DNA of 64,000 nt, taken from the NCBI RefSeq assembly GCF_001048695.1, contig NZ_CVRB01000003.1, forward strand, positions 958,342-1,022,341. The letters are read 5' to 3'. The DNA is from Neobacillus massiliamazoniensis (GTDB lineage: Bacteria > Bacillota > Bacilli > Bacillales > Cytobacillaceae). A model generated the notes under the pieces. That model ran no database searches and had not been told where the DNA came from. It worked only from the letters and a program-made list of their open reading frames with translations. Positions 1-9,278 of the stretch are shown piece after piece; position 1 is the first letter of the stretch, and each line of letters starts with the position of its first letter. A program made the position numbers and the translations under genes.

Positions 1-202
1 CAACGAAAAATATGGAATTCATTAAATTCTAATATAAAACCACGACAAGTATAGGCAAAAACAAAAGGTCAGTCCCTCTTCAAGAGAGTTTAGACCCTTT
101 AGAGACAACATCAGATATCAATAAGAATAACAAAACAAAGAGGCTGTCCCAAAATGTGACAGGCCCCACTATATATACAAAGTTCATAATAATTTTTCCA
201 CA
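1..202. other. Intergenic edge region, no gene supported
   Basis: AT-rich sequence at the window edge. I see no credible coding region. At about 139-166 there is a hairpin (GGCTGTC...GACAGGCC) that, read on the minus strand, is followed by a T-rich tract, so it could be a second terminator behind the leftward acid phosphatase gene or a relic of a repeat. The region leads directly into an R1 repeat copy at 203-295. Confidence 0.4.
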
Positions 203-295
203 ATGTTGATTGGAGCGGAAGGCGCTCGACTCCTGCGGAGTACGGGGCCGGGGAGCCACTAGAGCGGAAATCAACAGACAAGTTTAACAGACCAT
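203..295 (+). repeat. R1 dispersed repeat, degenerate copy (R1a)
   Basis: This stretch shares blocks with the full copy at 19690-19880: ATGTTGATTGGAGCGGAAGG, CTCCTGCGG, GTACGGGG, GGGGAGCC, and the end block AAATCAACAGACAAGTTTAACAG. It lacks the left terminal inverted repeat and part of the GC-rich middle, so it is a decayed copy. Family membership is seen in the sequence; any mobility is inference. Confidence 0.75.
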
Positions 296-296
296 T

Positions 297-344
297 AAAA
301 AAAGGAGTGCCTCCAAAAAGTTATACTTTTGGGACACCCTCTTT
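297..344 (-). terminator. Rho-independent terminator of the acid phosphatase gene
   Basis: Read leftward, GGGTGTCCCAAAAGTATAAC pairs with a complementary arm ending GGCACTCC and is followed by a run of seven T. It lies directly behind the stop of the leftward gene. The stem core CCCAAAAGTAT recurs in the hairpin at 18056-18100, and a related stem is seen at 4683-4730. Confidence 0.8.
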
Positions 345-346
345 AT

Positions 347-1156
347 TCATGGTTGATAAGGCTTTAAATTTTCTTTTCGCTGCTTCGCTTTTTCTTCATT
401 GCTTTTATTATAGTCGTAATTGTAGATAGCTCCTTCCCAGTCACCATACATTGGATTTGGAAAGACGATCAGTTTTTTACCAAACTCCTCTCTATGATTG
501 TCGACTGCTTGTATCCTGTCTGTTACAGATAATTGGTCAAAGCCACTAAAATCACTTAAATTGTCTCCAAACAATAAGAGAATATCATGGGTTTTAGCCA
601 CCTGCTGTCTTCGGACTTCCTTACTTTTTTCCCCTGGCTGACGTAATAATACATGGTTTTCATCTGCTTGAGGTGCACCGACCAACTGTAAATTTTTTAT
701 TGTTGCCTCTTTCTGATTCTCCTTGCGATTCGATATGTAGTATAGGTCAACACCCTTTGCATAGGCGTATTGGAGAAATTCAACAGCACCTGGCAGTGCT
801 TTAGTTTGTGCTAAAGGAAACCACTCGTCCCAGTTATAGTCTTTCCCTGTGACAACACTCCATGCCTGATATGGACTATTATCCAAAATCGTCTCGTCAA
901 TATCTAAAACAACCGCTGGCTTCAAGCCTTTCATTTGCTTTTTTTTCAACAGTTCATTCAACCTCATTTTACCAATGGAATATCCTTGGTAATATAATGC
1001 TTTTGCTTCTCCACTAGATTGAAACCAGAGAACAGACATTGTATTTTGTTCTTGCAGATGAGAAGGAGGTTTGGTTAAATTTTGCGCCATTACATTTATA
1101 CTATAAAGTGAAAAAAAGAAAGAGATCATCATAAAAAATGACAAATATTTTTTCAT
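347..1156 (-). CDS. Secreted 5'-nucleotidase / acid phosphatase, e(P4) family (HAD class B)
   Basis: The 269-residue product has an N-terminal signal segment (residues 1-24, KKYLSFFMMISFFFSLYSI) followed by the HAD signature VLDIDETILDNSPY with nucleophile Asp85 and acid/base Asp87. A later GDNLSDF motif supplies the metal-binding aspartates. Family members (H. influenzae e(P4), Bacillus acid phosphatases) dephosphorylate nucleotides and phosphate esters outside the membrane. Oddly, there is no lipobox cysteine near the cleavage region (NVMAQN), so this copy is probably secreted or anchored by an uncleaved signal rather than being a lipoprotein. The start is fixed by AAGGAGG eight bases upstream. 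It is monocistronic, with a terminator at 297-344, and is divergent from the regulator at 1328. Confidence 0.88.
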   Translation of the reverse strand: MKKYLSFFMMISFFFSLYSINVMAQNLTKPPSHLQEQNTMSVLWFQSSGEAKALYYQGYSIGKMRLNELLKKKQMKGLKPAVVLDIDETILDNSPYQAWSVVTGKDYNWDEWFPLAQTKALPGAVEFLQYAYAKGVDLYYISNRKENQKEATIKNLQLVGAPQADENHVLLRQPGEKSKEVRRQQVAKTHDILLLFGDNLSDFSGFDQLSVTDRIQAVDNHREEFGKKLIVFPNPMYGDWEGAIYNYDYNKSNEEKAKQRKENLKPYQP

Positions 1157-1327
1157 TATATAAAGCCTCCTTTTTCTTACAAGGCTAGTATGTGAAAAAA
1201 CATGCTAATGAATTATGGAAATTTTTTCATTTGTGATTTAACACGTAAACTTTCGATTTTTCTTTCCACTTTTTTCGTTTAAAATAATACTTGAACGATT
1301 GGTACTTTTAATACGGAGGGAAAATAC

Positions 1328-2566
1328 TTGGATTTACTACAAAACGATCCTTTTAAGGCACCATTTGAAAGTTTAGATGAGTTTGCAGATTTCATCAGTG
1401 AAGTATTACAATGCCCGATTACCATTGAAGATGCAAATCACCGACTCATAGCATATAGCACTCACGATGAAAGAACGGATCCTGCTAGAATTTCGACTAT
1501 CATCGGCCGCAGAGTACCGGAAAAAGTCATTAATCAATTGTGGAAAGAAGGAACGATCCCCACCCTATTAAGGTCAAGCGAACCTGTCCGTGTAAAAAGC
1601 ATGAACGAAATAGGATTAAGTAATCGAGTCGCTATTTCAATTTGGAAACAAGAAGAAGTAATAGGCTTCATTTGGGCAATAGAAATTGATAAATCGCTAA
1701 CAGAAAAGGATTTCATCCTGTTAAAAAAAGCTGCGGACGCAGCTAAAAATAAGCTTTTACAGCTACAGACGCGGAAAAATAAAAAGGAAGAGCGATTACA
1801 AGAATTCTTTTGGAAGTTGCTGACCGGACACCTAAAGCTAAATGATGAAATTATCGAGCACTTCCATGATCTGAAAATTACGCCTGCCTTATCCTTTGCA
1901 GTCCTAGTTTTCAAATTTCAAGAAAATATAACAAGCAAAAATGAACAAAACATCATCTATCTATTGAAAACAAACCAACGATTAAAAATTATGCTTTACA
2001 CTATTGATTATAATCAGCTAATTTTACTTGTCGCTGTCAACAATATCGATTACCCTTTTCAGGAACTTGAGCATTTCACGAAAACATTTATTTTAAAAAT
2101 GAGCGATCGATATGGTATAGACCAAATCACCCCAGTGTACAGTACTATATATGAAGATTATCAAAAAATCAGAGTGGCTTATCATGAAGCATTGACCGTT
2201 TTATCGATAAAAAGAAAATTCCCGTTTGAAACGGAGCATATTTATAGCTATCAGAAGCTTGGGATTTATCAGCTTTTTGATTTGGTTTTAGATAGTAGAA
2301 AAGGCGAAGAATACAGCAATCATACATTAAAAAATCTCCATGAATACGATAAAAAGCATAATAGTAACCTTGTGGAAACGCTTGAGGTATTTCTTAACAA
2401 AGATACCAATATAAATGATGCTGCAAAGGAATTAAATATTCATGCTAATACACTAAATTATCGACTTAAGCGGATTGCAGAAGTTGGAGAAGTTGATTTA
2501 AAGGACCCAAGTCAAAAGATGCTATTATTCTTAGATTTAAAGTTGGAAAAATATCAAAGAAACTAG
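1328..2566 (+). CDS. adeR: PucR/CdaR-family transcriptional regulator, AdeR-like
   Basis: A 412-residue protein starting at TTG, with GGAGGG seven bases upstream. The N-terminal half (about 15-140) reads as a GAF-like ligand domain; the C-terminus carries the PucR-type helix-turn-helix (ELNIHANTLNYRLKRIAEV) typical of CdaR, PucR and AdeR. In B. subtilis, AdeR (YukF) lies next to ald and activates it in response to alanine; the same arrangement here (ald 123 bases downstream, same strand) makes that role likely. The sensed ligand cannot be read from sequence. The family assignment is firm; the AdeR name rests on context. Confidence 0.8.
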   Translation: MDLLQNDPFKAPFESLDEFADFISEVLQCPITIEDANHRLIAYSTHDERTDPARISTIIGRRVPEKVINQLWKEGTIPTLLRSSEPVRVKSMNEIGLSNRVAISIWKQEEVIGFIWAIEIDKSLTEKDFILLKKAADAAKNKLLQLQTRKNKKEERLQEFFWKLLTGHLKLNDEIIEHFHDLKITPALSFAVLVFKFQENITSKNEQNIIYLLKTNQRLKIMLYTIDYNQLILLVAVNNIDYPFQELEHFTKTFILKMSDRYGIDQITPVYSTIYEDYQKIRVAYHEALTVLSIKRKFPFETEHIYSYQKLGIYQLFDLVLDSRKGEEYSNHTLKNLHEYDKKHNSNLVETLEVFLNKDTNINDAAKELNIHANTLNYRLKRIAEVGEVDLKDPSQKMLLFLDLKLEKYQRN

Positions 2567-2689
2567 ATGTTTTGTGAAAATCACCAAAAATGAACGAAAT
2601 CTTTCTCTTTTCTTCACAATGAAAATAAATAAAAAACAATTTATACTGATTCCATAGTATTTATTATTGTGTGAAGGGGAGAATTTGAA

Positions 2690-3823
2690 ATGTATATCGG
2701 TGTCCCAAAAGAAATTAAAAATAATGAAAATAGGGTTGCTTTAACACCATCTGGGGTTGTTTCGTTCTTAAATGTTGGTCATACTGTATATGTGGAAAAA
2801 GACGCCGGAATTGGAAGCGGTTTCACAAATGAAGATTATGCTAAAGCGGGCGCTTATATCATTGATGATGCAGAAAAATTATGGACTCAATCCGAAATGA
2901 TTATGAAAGTAAAAGAGCCTCTTGCAAGCGAATACAAGTTTTTCCGACCAGGATTAATATTATTTACTTACTTGCATCTTGCTGCAGAGCCTGCATTAAC
3001 ACAAGCTCTTAAAGAAAACGGAGTTATTGCCATTGCTTATGAAACAGTATCTGTTGACAAACATCTTCCATTGCTTACACCAATGAGTGAAGTGGCGGGA
3101 AGAATGGCGACACAAATCGGTGCACAATTCCTACAAAAGAACAATGGCGGACAAGGGATCCTTCTCGCTGGTGTACCGGGTGTTAACCGTGGAAAAGTCA
3201 CCATTATTGGAGGAGGAATTGTTGGAACCAACGCTGCGAAAATGGCGATTGGTTTAGGTGCCGATGTAACCATTATTGACTTAAGCGCTGACCGTCTTCG
3301 TCAATTAGATGATATTTTTGGCAATCAAATAAAAACTTTAATGTCCAATCCGATGAATATTGCTGAGGCTGTGGCAGAAGCTGATCTTCTAATTGGTGCA
3401 GTTTTAATCCCTGGTGCAAAAGCTCCTAAGCTTGTAAAGGAAGAAATGGTTAAATCGATGAAGCCAGGATCGGTGATCGTCGATGTTGCTATCGACCAGG
3501 GTGGAATTGTTGAAACATGTGATCATGTTACAACACATGACAATCCGACCTTTGTAAAACACGGAGTGATTCACTATTCAGTTGCGAATATGCCTGGTGC
3601 CGTTCCTAGAACTTCTACTATCGCATTAACAAATGTTACCGTTCCATTCGCATTGCAGATTGCAAATAAGGGAGTTTATAAGGCCATTGCCGAAAATAAA
3701 GCATTAATGCTAGGGGTAAACGTAGCAAATGGCGCAATCACTTATGAAGCAGTTGCGAAGGATCTTGGTTATGAATATGTAACAGTTGAAAATGCATTAC
3801 AGAAAGAACTGCAAGCCATTTAA
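2690..3823 (+). CDS. ald: Alanine dehydrogenase
   Basis: The 377-residue protein matches NAD-dependent alanine dehydrogenase over its full length: [20 protein letters not shown] at the N-terminus, and the Rossmann glycine motif [20 protein letters not shown] at about 171-190 ending in an acidic residue for NAD ribose. It interconverts L-alanine and pyruvate plus ammonia and in Bacillus lets cells grow on alanine and supports sporulation. GGGGAG lies nine bases before the ATG. It follows the AdeR-like regulator and ends at a strong terminator (3839-3868), so it is probably a single-gene transcript induced by that regulator. Confidence 0.96.
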   Translation: MYIGVPKEIKNNENRVALTPSGVVSFLNVGHTVYVEKDAGIGSGFTNEDYAKAGAYIIDDAEKLWTQSEMIMKVKEPLASEYKFFRPGLILFTYLHLAAEPALTQALKENGVIAIAYETVSVDKHLPLLTPMSEVAGRMATQIGAQFLQKNNGGQGILLAGVPGVNRGKVTIIGGGIVGTNAAKMAIGLGADVTIIDLSADRLRQLDDIFGNQIKTLMSNPMNIAEAVAEADLLIGAVLIPGAKAPKLVKEEMVKSMKPGSVIVDVAIDQGGIVETCDHVTTHDNPTFVKHGVIHYSVANMPGAVPRTSTIALTNVTVPFALQIANKGVYKAIAENKALMLGVNVANGAITYEAVAKDLGYEYVTVENALQKELQAI

Positions 3824-3838
3824 TCCATGTAAAAAGGA

Positions 3839-3868
3839 ATCCTCCCGATATTCTCGGGGGGATTTTTT
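3839..3868 (+). terminator. Terminator after ald
   Basis: AATCCTCCCGA, loop TATT, then the complementary arm CTCGGGGGGATT and a run of T. It is 16 bases past the ald stop. The 200 bases that follow, up to the next gene, hold no other feature I can support beyond the expected promoter. Confidence 0.9.
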
Positions 3869-4071
3869 AGTATACAATTTTGTCTTGATCTTTAAGATAA
3901 ATAATTCAAGCTTGTTAAAAAAGACCTATAATAGGAAAAAAAAATAGCTTTTAAAATTTAGAAGGCTTCATTATAATAGGGAATGTTGTAACTATGATTT
4001 TATAAAAACCTATACTATAATCATATAAGCAAACATAACTGATATTACACCCTTAAGAAAGAAGGATATTA

Positions 4072-4650
4072 ATGAATTATCAATTATTTCAGGATATTAA
4101 TAATTTAGCTGGCCACCACTCCTTTTTAGACAGATTAATGGTCTTCACCTCCTCGAAAGCTTTTATTATTTACGCTTTAGCTTTACTTTTAATGTGGGTT
4201 TTTGGAAAAGAAAAAATAAAATACACAGTGGTATTTGCAGTTATAACTACTGCCATTGGGCTGATTATTAATTTTATTCTTGGTCATATTTATAATGAAC
4301 CGCGTCCGTTTGTAACCCATAAAGTTCATCTTTTAATTAAACATGCGGCAGATGCCTCATTCCCAAGTGACCATTCAACCTTTGCATTTTCAATAGCACT
4401 TGCTGTCCTATTTAGAAATCGTATCATTGGTTTTTGGATGCTCTTGTTCGCGATCTTAGTAGGAATTTCCCGTGTTTATGTAGGTAACCATTATCCATTT
4501 GATGTCGTAGGAAGCTTTGTAGTGTCGGTATTAGCAAGTTTATTTGTTTATAAGTTTAGTTCGATTTTTGAACCAATTTGCCGTCTAATCATTGCTATTT
4601 ACAACAAGATTCCATTTGTTCCTAAAAATGATCGAAGCTTTTCAAAATAA
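4072..4650 (+). CDS. PAP2-family undecaprenyl-diphosphatase, BcrC-like
   Basis: A 192-residue integral membrane protein with about five transmembrane segments. The three PAP2 phosphatase motifs are readable: YNEPRP (residues 74-79), FPSDHS (97-102, His101) and SRVYVGNHYPFD (133-144, with Arg134 and His140). Length and motif spacing match B. subtilis BcrC/YwoA, which recycles undecaprenyl pyrophosphate for cell-wall synthesis and gives bacitracin resistance. AGAAAGAAGG precedes the ATG. It stands alone between ald and a DinB gene, with a terminator at 4683-4730. The symbol is left blank because paralogues (YodM, PgpB type) share these motifs. Confidence 0.87.
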   Translation: MNYQLFQDINNLAGHHSFLDRLMVFTSSKAFIIYALALLLMWVFGKEKIKYTVVFAVITTAIGLIINFILGHIYNEPRPFVTHKVHLLIKHAADASFPSDHSTFAFSIALAVLFRNRIIGFWMLLFAILVGISRVYVGNHYPFDVVGSFVVSVLASLFVYKFSSIFEPICRLIIAIYNKIPFVPKNDRSFSK

Positions 4651-4682
4651 TACCTTCTAATTCAATATGAAGAAAATGAAGT

Positions 4683-4730
4683 GGCTGTTCCAAAAAAGAG
4701 TATTGTCATACTTTTTTGGGACAGCCTTTT
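4683..4730 (+). terminator. Terminator after the PAP2 gene
   Basis: GGCTGTTCCAAAAAAG with complementary arm CTTTTTTGGGACAGCC followed by TTTT. The stem resembles the hairpins at 297-344 and 18056-18100 (a GGGACA...TGTCC theme), suggesting a dispersed terminator family. Confidence 0.85.
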
Positions 4731-4810
4731 AATGTTGCATTTTCTCTTTTTTGCATTATAGCTAACCACAAGGTTAACTATAATAAAAACAAAATAACGG
4801 AGGTACAATA

Positions 4811-5281
4811 ATGGATAAAGTCTTTGAACAACTACATTTTTTTCGTGGATTCACTTTAAGTAACATACAAAAACTAAAAAAAGAACATGCTGACATACAA
4901 CCAGTTGGCTTTAGCAACACACTTCGCTGGAACTATGCCCATATTTTAACTGCTTATGACGGATTAGTGTTTCAACTTTCTGGAAAAGGAAGCAAGCTAG
5001 ACCCTAAATACATGGAATTATTTAGTCAAGGTACAAGACCAAGTGAGTGGAAAATTGAAGCTCCATCTCTTGAGGAAATTACTGCAGAGCTTGAAAAACA
5101 AGGGAAATTAATCATTGAGACTTTCCAAAATTCGCTCGATGAAAAGTTGATTCAACCAAAAGAAATTGGTGGAGCGTTTAAACTTGAAACAGTACGCGAT
5201 TCAATCATATTCTGTATCTGGCATGAAGGATTACATCAAGGGGTTATCAATGGGTTAACGCGAGTTGTTACTACTATATAA
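4811..5281 (+). CDS. DinB-family putative metal-dependent hydrolase/transferase
   Basis: A 156-residue four-helix-bundle protein of the DinB/YfiT superfamily. The likely metal ligands are in the expected places: His44 in helix 2 (RWNYAHILTAYD) and His138/His142 in the last helix (IWHEGLHQGV). Many members use such a triad for thiol-dependent transferase or hydrolase chemistry (bacillithiol-linked in Bacillus), but the substrate cannot be assigned here. CGGAGG seven bases upstream fixes the ATG. It is monocistronic, with a terminator at 5326-5360. Confidence 0.82.
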   Translation: MDKVFEQLHFFRGFTLSNIQKLKKEHADIQPVGFSNTLRWNYAHILTAYDGLVFQLSGKGSKLDPKYMELFSQGTRPSEWKIEAPSLEEITAELEKQGKLIIETFQNSLDEKLIQPKEIGGAFKLETVRDSIIFCIWHEGLHQGVINGLTRVVTTI

Positions 5282-5325
5282 TTTGCTCCTAGTGAGATCC
5301 TACAAATTAAGTTTTAACCAACAAT

Positions 5326-5360
5326 TAACCCGTAAAGAGATATTCCATTTACGGGTTTTG
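5326..5360 (+). terminator. Terminator after the DinB gene
   Basis: ACCCGTAAA, loop, TTTACGGGTTTT. A nine-base-pair stem with a short T tract, between converging genes (DinB rightward, permease leftward). Confidence 0.75.
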
Positions 5361-5445
5361 AATTTAATATTGAGTTTCATAAACAATTGGTCTCCGCAAT
5401 ATCTGTCTCTTTTTCTTGTTCATAAATCCTGCAAATATAAATTGG

Positions 5446-6861
5446 TTAAAAAGAGCCCTCTTTGAATACATCCACAGATTTCGTAAATCCTCTACTAGAA
5501 AAAGATAAATAGATTATGCCGAGTCCGAGCCAAGAAAAACCAACGATATGCCCAATGGTCTCCATTCCCCACAAAATATAACCGCACACACTTAAACCAA
5601 TAAGAGGGAATAATACATAGGATACAATCCCTAACCCAGAACGAATTTTTCGCTTCAAGAAGAATTCGGAAAATACAGATAAATTAACGCAAATAAAACC
5701 GACTAAAGCCCCAAAGACAATGATTAAAAAGAGGGTATTTAAATCAATGAGAACAGCCCCGATATAACCAATAACTGCCATAAAAAGAATACTATAAACT
5801 GGTGTTTTAAATTTCGGGTGAATGTATGCAAAAAATCCCGGTAAAAAACGATCCCGTCCCATTCCATAGAGTAATCTGCTTGCTGCTGCTTGACCAGCTA
5901 AGGCTGTTGAAATACCAGATATAGCAATGACAAGAGTTAACACTGTCGCTAAACCGCTTCCACCAATTTTTGTAGCAATTTCGAAAAAGGCAGTATCCGT
6001 CGATTTAAACGAAGTAAAATCAGGTGAAACCATCGTAGCAAAATATACCTGTGCAATATAAAAGACTGCACAAATTACGCACGCAAAAATACCTGAACGA
6101 CCCACCATTTTCCCTGTTACATTGGAATCCTCTGCCATGGTGGTCACTGCATCAAACCCAAGATAAGACAGAACTGCAATTGAAGCCCCAGCAAGTAAAG
6201 AATGCATCGAAAAAGTATGAGGATTATAAATAGCTTTCATAGAGAATACCGTTCCTACCCCATCCCCATGAAGCAAGGCCTTTATGGCAAATCCAACAAA
6301 ACAGACGATGCTTAATAGCATGATTGCTGTCATGGCTAAATTCACCCTCGATGTGGTTTGCGCACCTAAGTAATTGAATAACGTTACTGGAAGTACAAAG
6401 ATGAGAAGCATTAACCAAAGTGGTATAGAGGGAAACAATTCCATTGTAAATACTGCACTTAGTTTATAAAGGAGCATGGGAATTAATATATAATCCAATA
6501 GAATAGACCATCCAGCTAAGAACCCCAGGTAGGGGTGAAGTGCTCGAGATGTAAAGCTGTATGTCGACCCAGCAATCGGGTATGCTTCAGCCATCTTTCC
6601 ATAACAAAAAGCGGTAAAAATCATGGCAAGCAGGCCCAATAGATAGGCTAAAACTGCGTGTCCCCGAGACACTTGACTGAGAGAACCAAAAAGTGTTTGA
6701 GCCGAAACAGGGGCCATAAAAACCATCCCGAATATGACTAAATCCCGTGTTTTTAGTACCCTTTTTAATTCTTGTTTATATCCGAAAGATTCTGTACTAG
6801 TATTACTCCTATTAGATTCACCAGTATTTTCTAATTGGGAATCAATATGATTATCGAGCAT
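5446..6861 (-). CDS. APC-superfamily amino acid/amine permease
   Basis: A 471-residue, roughly 12-helix transporter of the amino acid-polyamine-organocation superfamily. The first helix region carries the conserved MVFMAPVSAQTLFGSLSQVS, and helix 6 the FDAVTTMAEDS region, as in PuuP-like and YhdG/SteT-like carriers. The ATG at 6861 is chosen because GGAGG (6869-6873) sits seven bases before it; an in-frame start 15 codons upstream has no ribosome site. It is the last gene of the leftward operon that begins with hpaB, so it probably imports the amine or amino acid fed to the glutamine-synthetase-like enzyme. Substrate specificity is inference. Confidence 0.88.
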   Translation of the reverse strand: MLDNHIDSQLENTGESNRSNTSTESFGYKQELKRVLKTRDLVIFGMVFMAPVSAQTLFGSLSQVSRGHAVLAYLLGLLAMIFTAFCYGKMAEAYPIAGSTYSFTSRALHPYLGFLAGWSILLDYILIPMLLYKLSAVFTMELFPSIPLWLMLLIFVLPVTLFNYLGAQTTSRVNLAMTAIMLLSIVCFVGFAIKALLHGDGVGTVFSMKAIYNPHTFSMHSLLAGASIAVLSYLGFDAVTTMAEDSNVTGKMVGRSGIFACVICAVFYIAQVYFATMVSPDFTSFKSTDTAFFEIATKIGGSGLATVLTLVIAISGISTALAGQAAASRLLYGMGRDRFLPGFFAYIHPKFKTPVYSILFMAVIGYIGAVLIDLNTLFLIIVFGALVGFICVNLSVFSEFFLKRKIRSGLGIVSYVLFPLIGLSVCGYILWGMETIGHIVGFSWLGLGIIYLSFSSRGFTKSVDVFKEGSF

Positions 6862-7044
6862 AGACCTGCCTCCATTGATCCAAATTATCGACCCAATTTT
6901 CAACAAACACTTTTCACTTCAGTATAAAGCTTCATTTCGTATTTTCCTGAAGACGGTTCTACCCAATTTCCATTTATCAACACATTATTTGATTTTTCAG
7001 AAATTTTTGGACAGATGATAAAATGTTGGTTACTACTTCCATGT

Positions 7045-7803
7045 TTATACCTTCTTTTTCGTTAGATGGTCTATGCTCTGGATAAAATAACGGAATAGTT
7101 CTTGTTCTTGAGGACTCTTCATTTTCTCCGGATGCCATTGAACACCTAATGCAAACCAAGAGGTCTCTGATTCAACAGCCTCAATTATACCATCTTCACT
7201 CCATCCCACTGGTCTGAATCCCTTCCCCACACTTTGGACACACTGATGATGAATGGTGTTTACGATGTGGTGGGTACTTCTATAAATTTGTGCAAACATA
7301 CAATCTTCGGAAAAGTCTACAACGTGACGTTGATTTAAAATCTCTTCCGCACTCCCTTTAGTTTTTGGATGGTTAGGGAACTTCTCATGCAAATCTTGCA
7401 GCATCTTACCGCCAAAAGCCACTTGCAACAGTTGTAATCCACGGCAAATCCCCAATGTTGGTAGATTCCGTTTTGCTGCCTCGTGAATCAGCGCAATTTC
7501 AAAACGGTCTGTTTCCACGTTCACATCATAAGACTGTCCTGTATCAACTTCCCCATAAACAAGAGGACTGATGTCCCCCCCTCCTGAAACAATTAATCCA
7601 TCTAATAAATCCACGTAATCTTGGATCAAATCAATGGATGTTTGCGGAATTAAAACTGGAATTCCTCCAGCCAACCATACAGATTTCGCGTAATCCGGAT
7701 CCAGCGTAAACAAATCAGTCTTCTCTCCTAAAAAGGTCGGAAGATCTCTGCGCCATGAACTGATACCAATTTTGGGCCGATTTCCATTAAAGATGGTAGA
7801 CAT
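7045..7803 (-). CDS. Class I glutamine amidotransferase-like hydrolase (peptidase C26, PuuD-like)
   Basis: A 252-residue stand-alone glutaminase-fold protein. The nucleophile elbow LGICRGLQ (Cys120) and the HPE signature GVQWHPE (His224, Glu226) complete the Cys-His-Glu triad. Relatives hydrolyse gamma-glutamyl amides: PuuD cleaves gamma-glutamyl-GABA, and AtdA2/TdnT-type proteins act with a glutamine-synthetase-like partner in aniline catabolism. The gene overlaps the stop of the glutamine-synthetase-like gene, implying translational coupling. The start at 7803 is ten bases from GGGAG; ATG at 7809 (four bases) is the alternative. Inferred role: release of glutamate from a gamma-glutamylated intermediate. 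Confidence 0.87.
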   Translation of the reverse strand: MSTIFNGNRPKIGISSWRRDLPTFLGEKTDLFTLDPDYAKSVWLAGGIPVLIPQTSIDLIQDYVDLLDGLIVSGGGDISPLVYGEVDTGQSYDVNVETDRFEIALIHEAAKRNLPTLGICRGLQLLQVAFGGKMLQDLHEKFPNHPKTKGSAEEILNQRHVVDFSEDCMFAQIYRSTHHIVNTIHHQCVQSVGKGFRPVGWSEDGIIEAVESETSWFALGVQWHPEKMKSPQEQELFRYFIQSIDHLTKKKV

Positions 7804-9163
7804 ATTCATTAAACTCCCAGTCTGTGACATATCTTCGAAAACGCTCTGCCTCAACTCGTTTCATGGCCGTAAAAGCATTCACCATCGGTTCCCCAATTAA
7901 CTCACAAAGTCTTTCATCTTGGAGTAAATTAGAAATACTTTCTTCAAGGCTTTTAGGCAGGCAGGTTAAGAGGTTATCTTCAAGAGAAACATCTCCGGAT
8001 ACAGGAATCGGCGGCTCTAATTGTCTAACAATTCCATCATAACCAGCCAATAGACAAACGGCGGATATTAAGTAAGGATTGGCTGATGCATCTCCTGCCC
8101 GAATCTCCAAACGGCTTCCGGAACGCCTATCCGCAGGAATACGGACAAAAGCCGTCCGGTTATCATAGCCCCATGAAGCAGATAAAGGAACCAAACTATC
8201 CGGAACCAAACGTTTATAGGCATTCACGGTAGGGGCCAAAAAGGCCATGAGAGCTGGTGCATGGTGAAGGATACCCGCCAAAAACTGTTTAGATAGCCGG
8301 CTTAAGCCATCCGATTCGTTCGGACCATAAAAAGCATTTCCATTATCATTATTCAAACTAATATGAATGTGAAACCCGGACCCTGCATCATGATTAAACG
8401 GCTTACCCATAAAGGTGGCGTGCAATCCTTGACAAGCAGCTACTTCCTTTACCATGTTTTTAAATCGAAATGCTCGGTCAGACGATTCTACCGCTTCTCC
8501 ATGCAGCATGTTAACTTCAAACTGTCCAGCGCCAAATTCATGATTCGCTGCCGTTAAACCTAGATTAAGGACTTTTCCGGCACTTAGAAACTTATGCATC
8601 ATACCCAATTCATCCGAACGGTGTCCTACCGTATAAACCATCGAAGAATGATTGCTATATCGTTCCCAACCATCACCCGTTTTCTTGAGTAGATAGAACT
8701 CTAATTCATGGGCAAAAACCGTTTTTAGCTGCCATTCCTTCTCAAACAAATCCACTGCACGTTTTAAAAATTGCCTTGGTGAGATGTCAATGATGTCACC
8801 GTTGTCATCATACAGATCGACCAAACATTGAACTGTATGGGGTTCCCATGGGACTGTTACGACAGTAGACAAATCGGGAATCCCCCGCATATCTGGATAT
8901 CCACGGTCAGGTGCCATGCCAGGAGCATTGAGCGGATTTCCTGCCAATCCATCCACCAAGTTCGCTACACAAAAAGTCTGCCCATCCTCAACTACACTCT
9001 TGAAAAATTCAAGCGGTATATCCTTTCCACGGGGATAGCCATGGATATCACTGTAAGTGAGCCGAACAAATTTGACATCGTCTTTTTCTAGACGGCGGAT
9101 TAATTCCTCAACCGTTTCTGCTTGCTTTATTTTCGGATCCATAACCACTTCATTGTTTGACAT
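7787..9163 (-). CDS. Glutamine synthetase-like gamma-glutamyl-amine ligase
   Basis: A 458-residue protein with the full glutamine synthetase fold: beta-grasp N-terminus (VRLTYSDIHGYPRGKD, keeping the ammonia-site aspartate), metal ligands in HELEFYL and AGQFEVNMLHGEA, the HIHISL motif, and RSGSRLEIRAGDASANPYL near the C-terminus. It diverges from housekeeping GlnA and resembles PuuA, GlnA3, IpuC and gamma-glutamylanilide synthases, which use an amine instead of ammonia. It sits between a ring-cleavage dioxygenase and a gamma-glutamyl hydrolase, overlapping the latter. The natural inference is ATP-dependent gamma-glutamylation of an amine that feeds the aromatic pathway. GGGGGTG precedes the ATG. 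The substrate is unknown. Confidence 0.9.
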   Translation of the reverse strand: MSNNEVVMDPKIKQAETVEELIRRLEKDDVKFVRLTYSDIHGYPRGKDIPLEFFKSVVEDGQTFCVANLVDGLAGNPLNAPGMAPDRGYPDMRGIPDLSTVVTVPWEPHTVQCLVDLYDDNGDIIDISPRQFLKRAVDLFEKEWQLKTVFAHELEFYLLKKTGDGWERYSNHSSMVYTVGHRSDELGMMHKFLSAGKVLNLGLTAANHEFGAGQFEVNMLHGEAVESSDRAFRFKNMVKEVAACQGLHATFMGKPFNHDAGSGFHIHISLNNDNGNAFYGPNESDGLSRLSKQFLAGILHHAPALMAFLAPTVNAYKRLVPDSLVPLSASWGYDNRTAFVRIPADRRSGSRLEIRAGDASANPYLISAVCLLAGYDGIVRQLEPPIPVSGDVSLEDNLLTCLPKSLEESISNLLQDERLCELIGEPMVNAFTAMKRVEAERFRRYVTDWEFNEYVYHL

Positions 9164-9278
9164 ATGACACCCCCTATTTTAAGAGATTACTATGTTGCTA
9201 TTTTTAAAGTTTACGATTGATTATTTTAAGCAGGCTGATAATCTCAACATATCAGCCATGCTTTTATTATTACAATTT

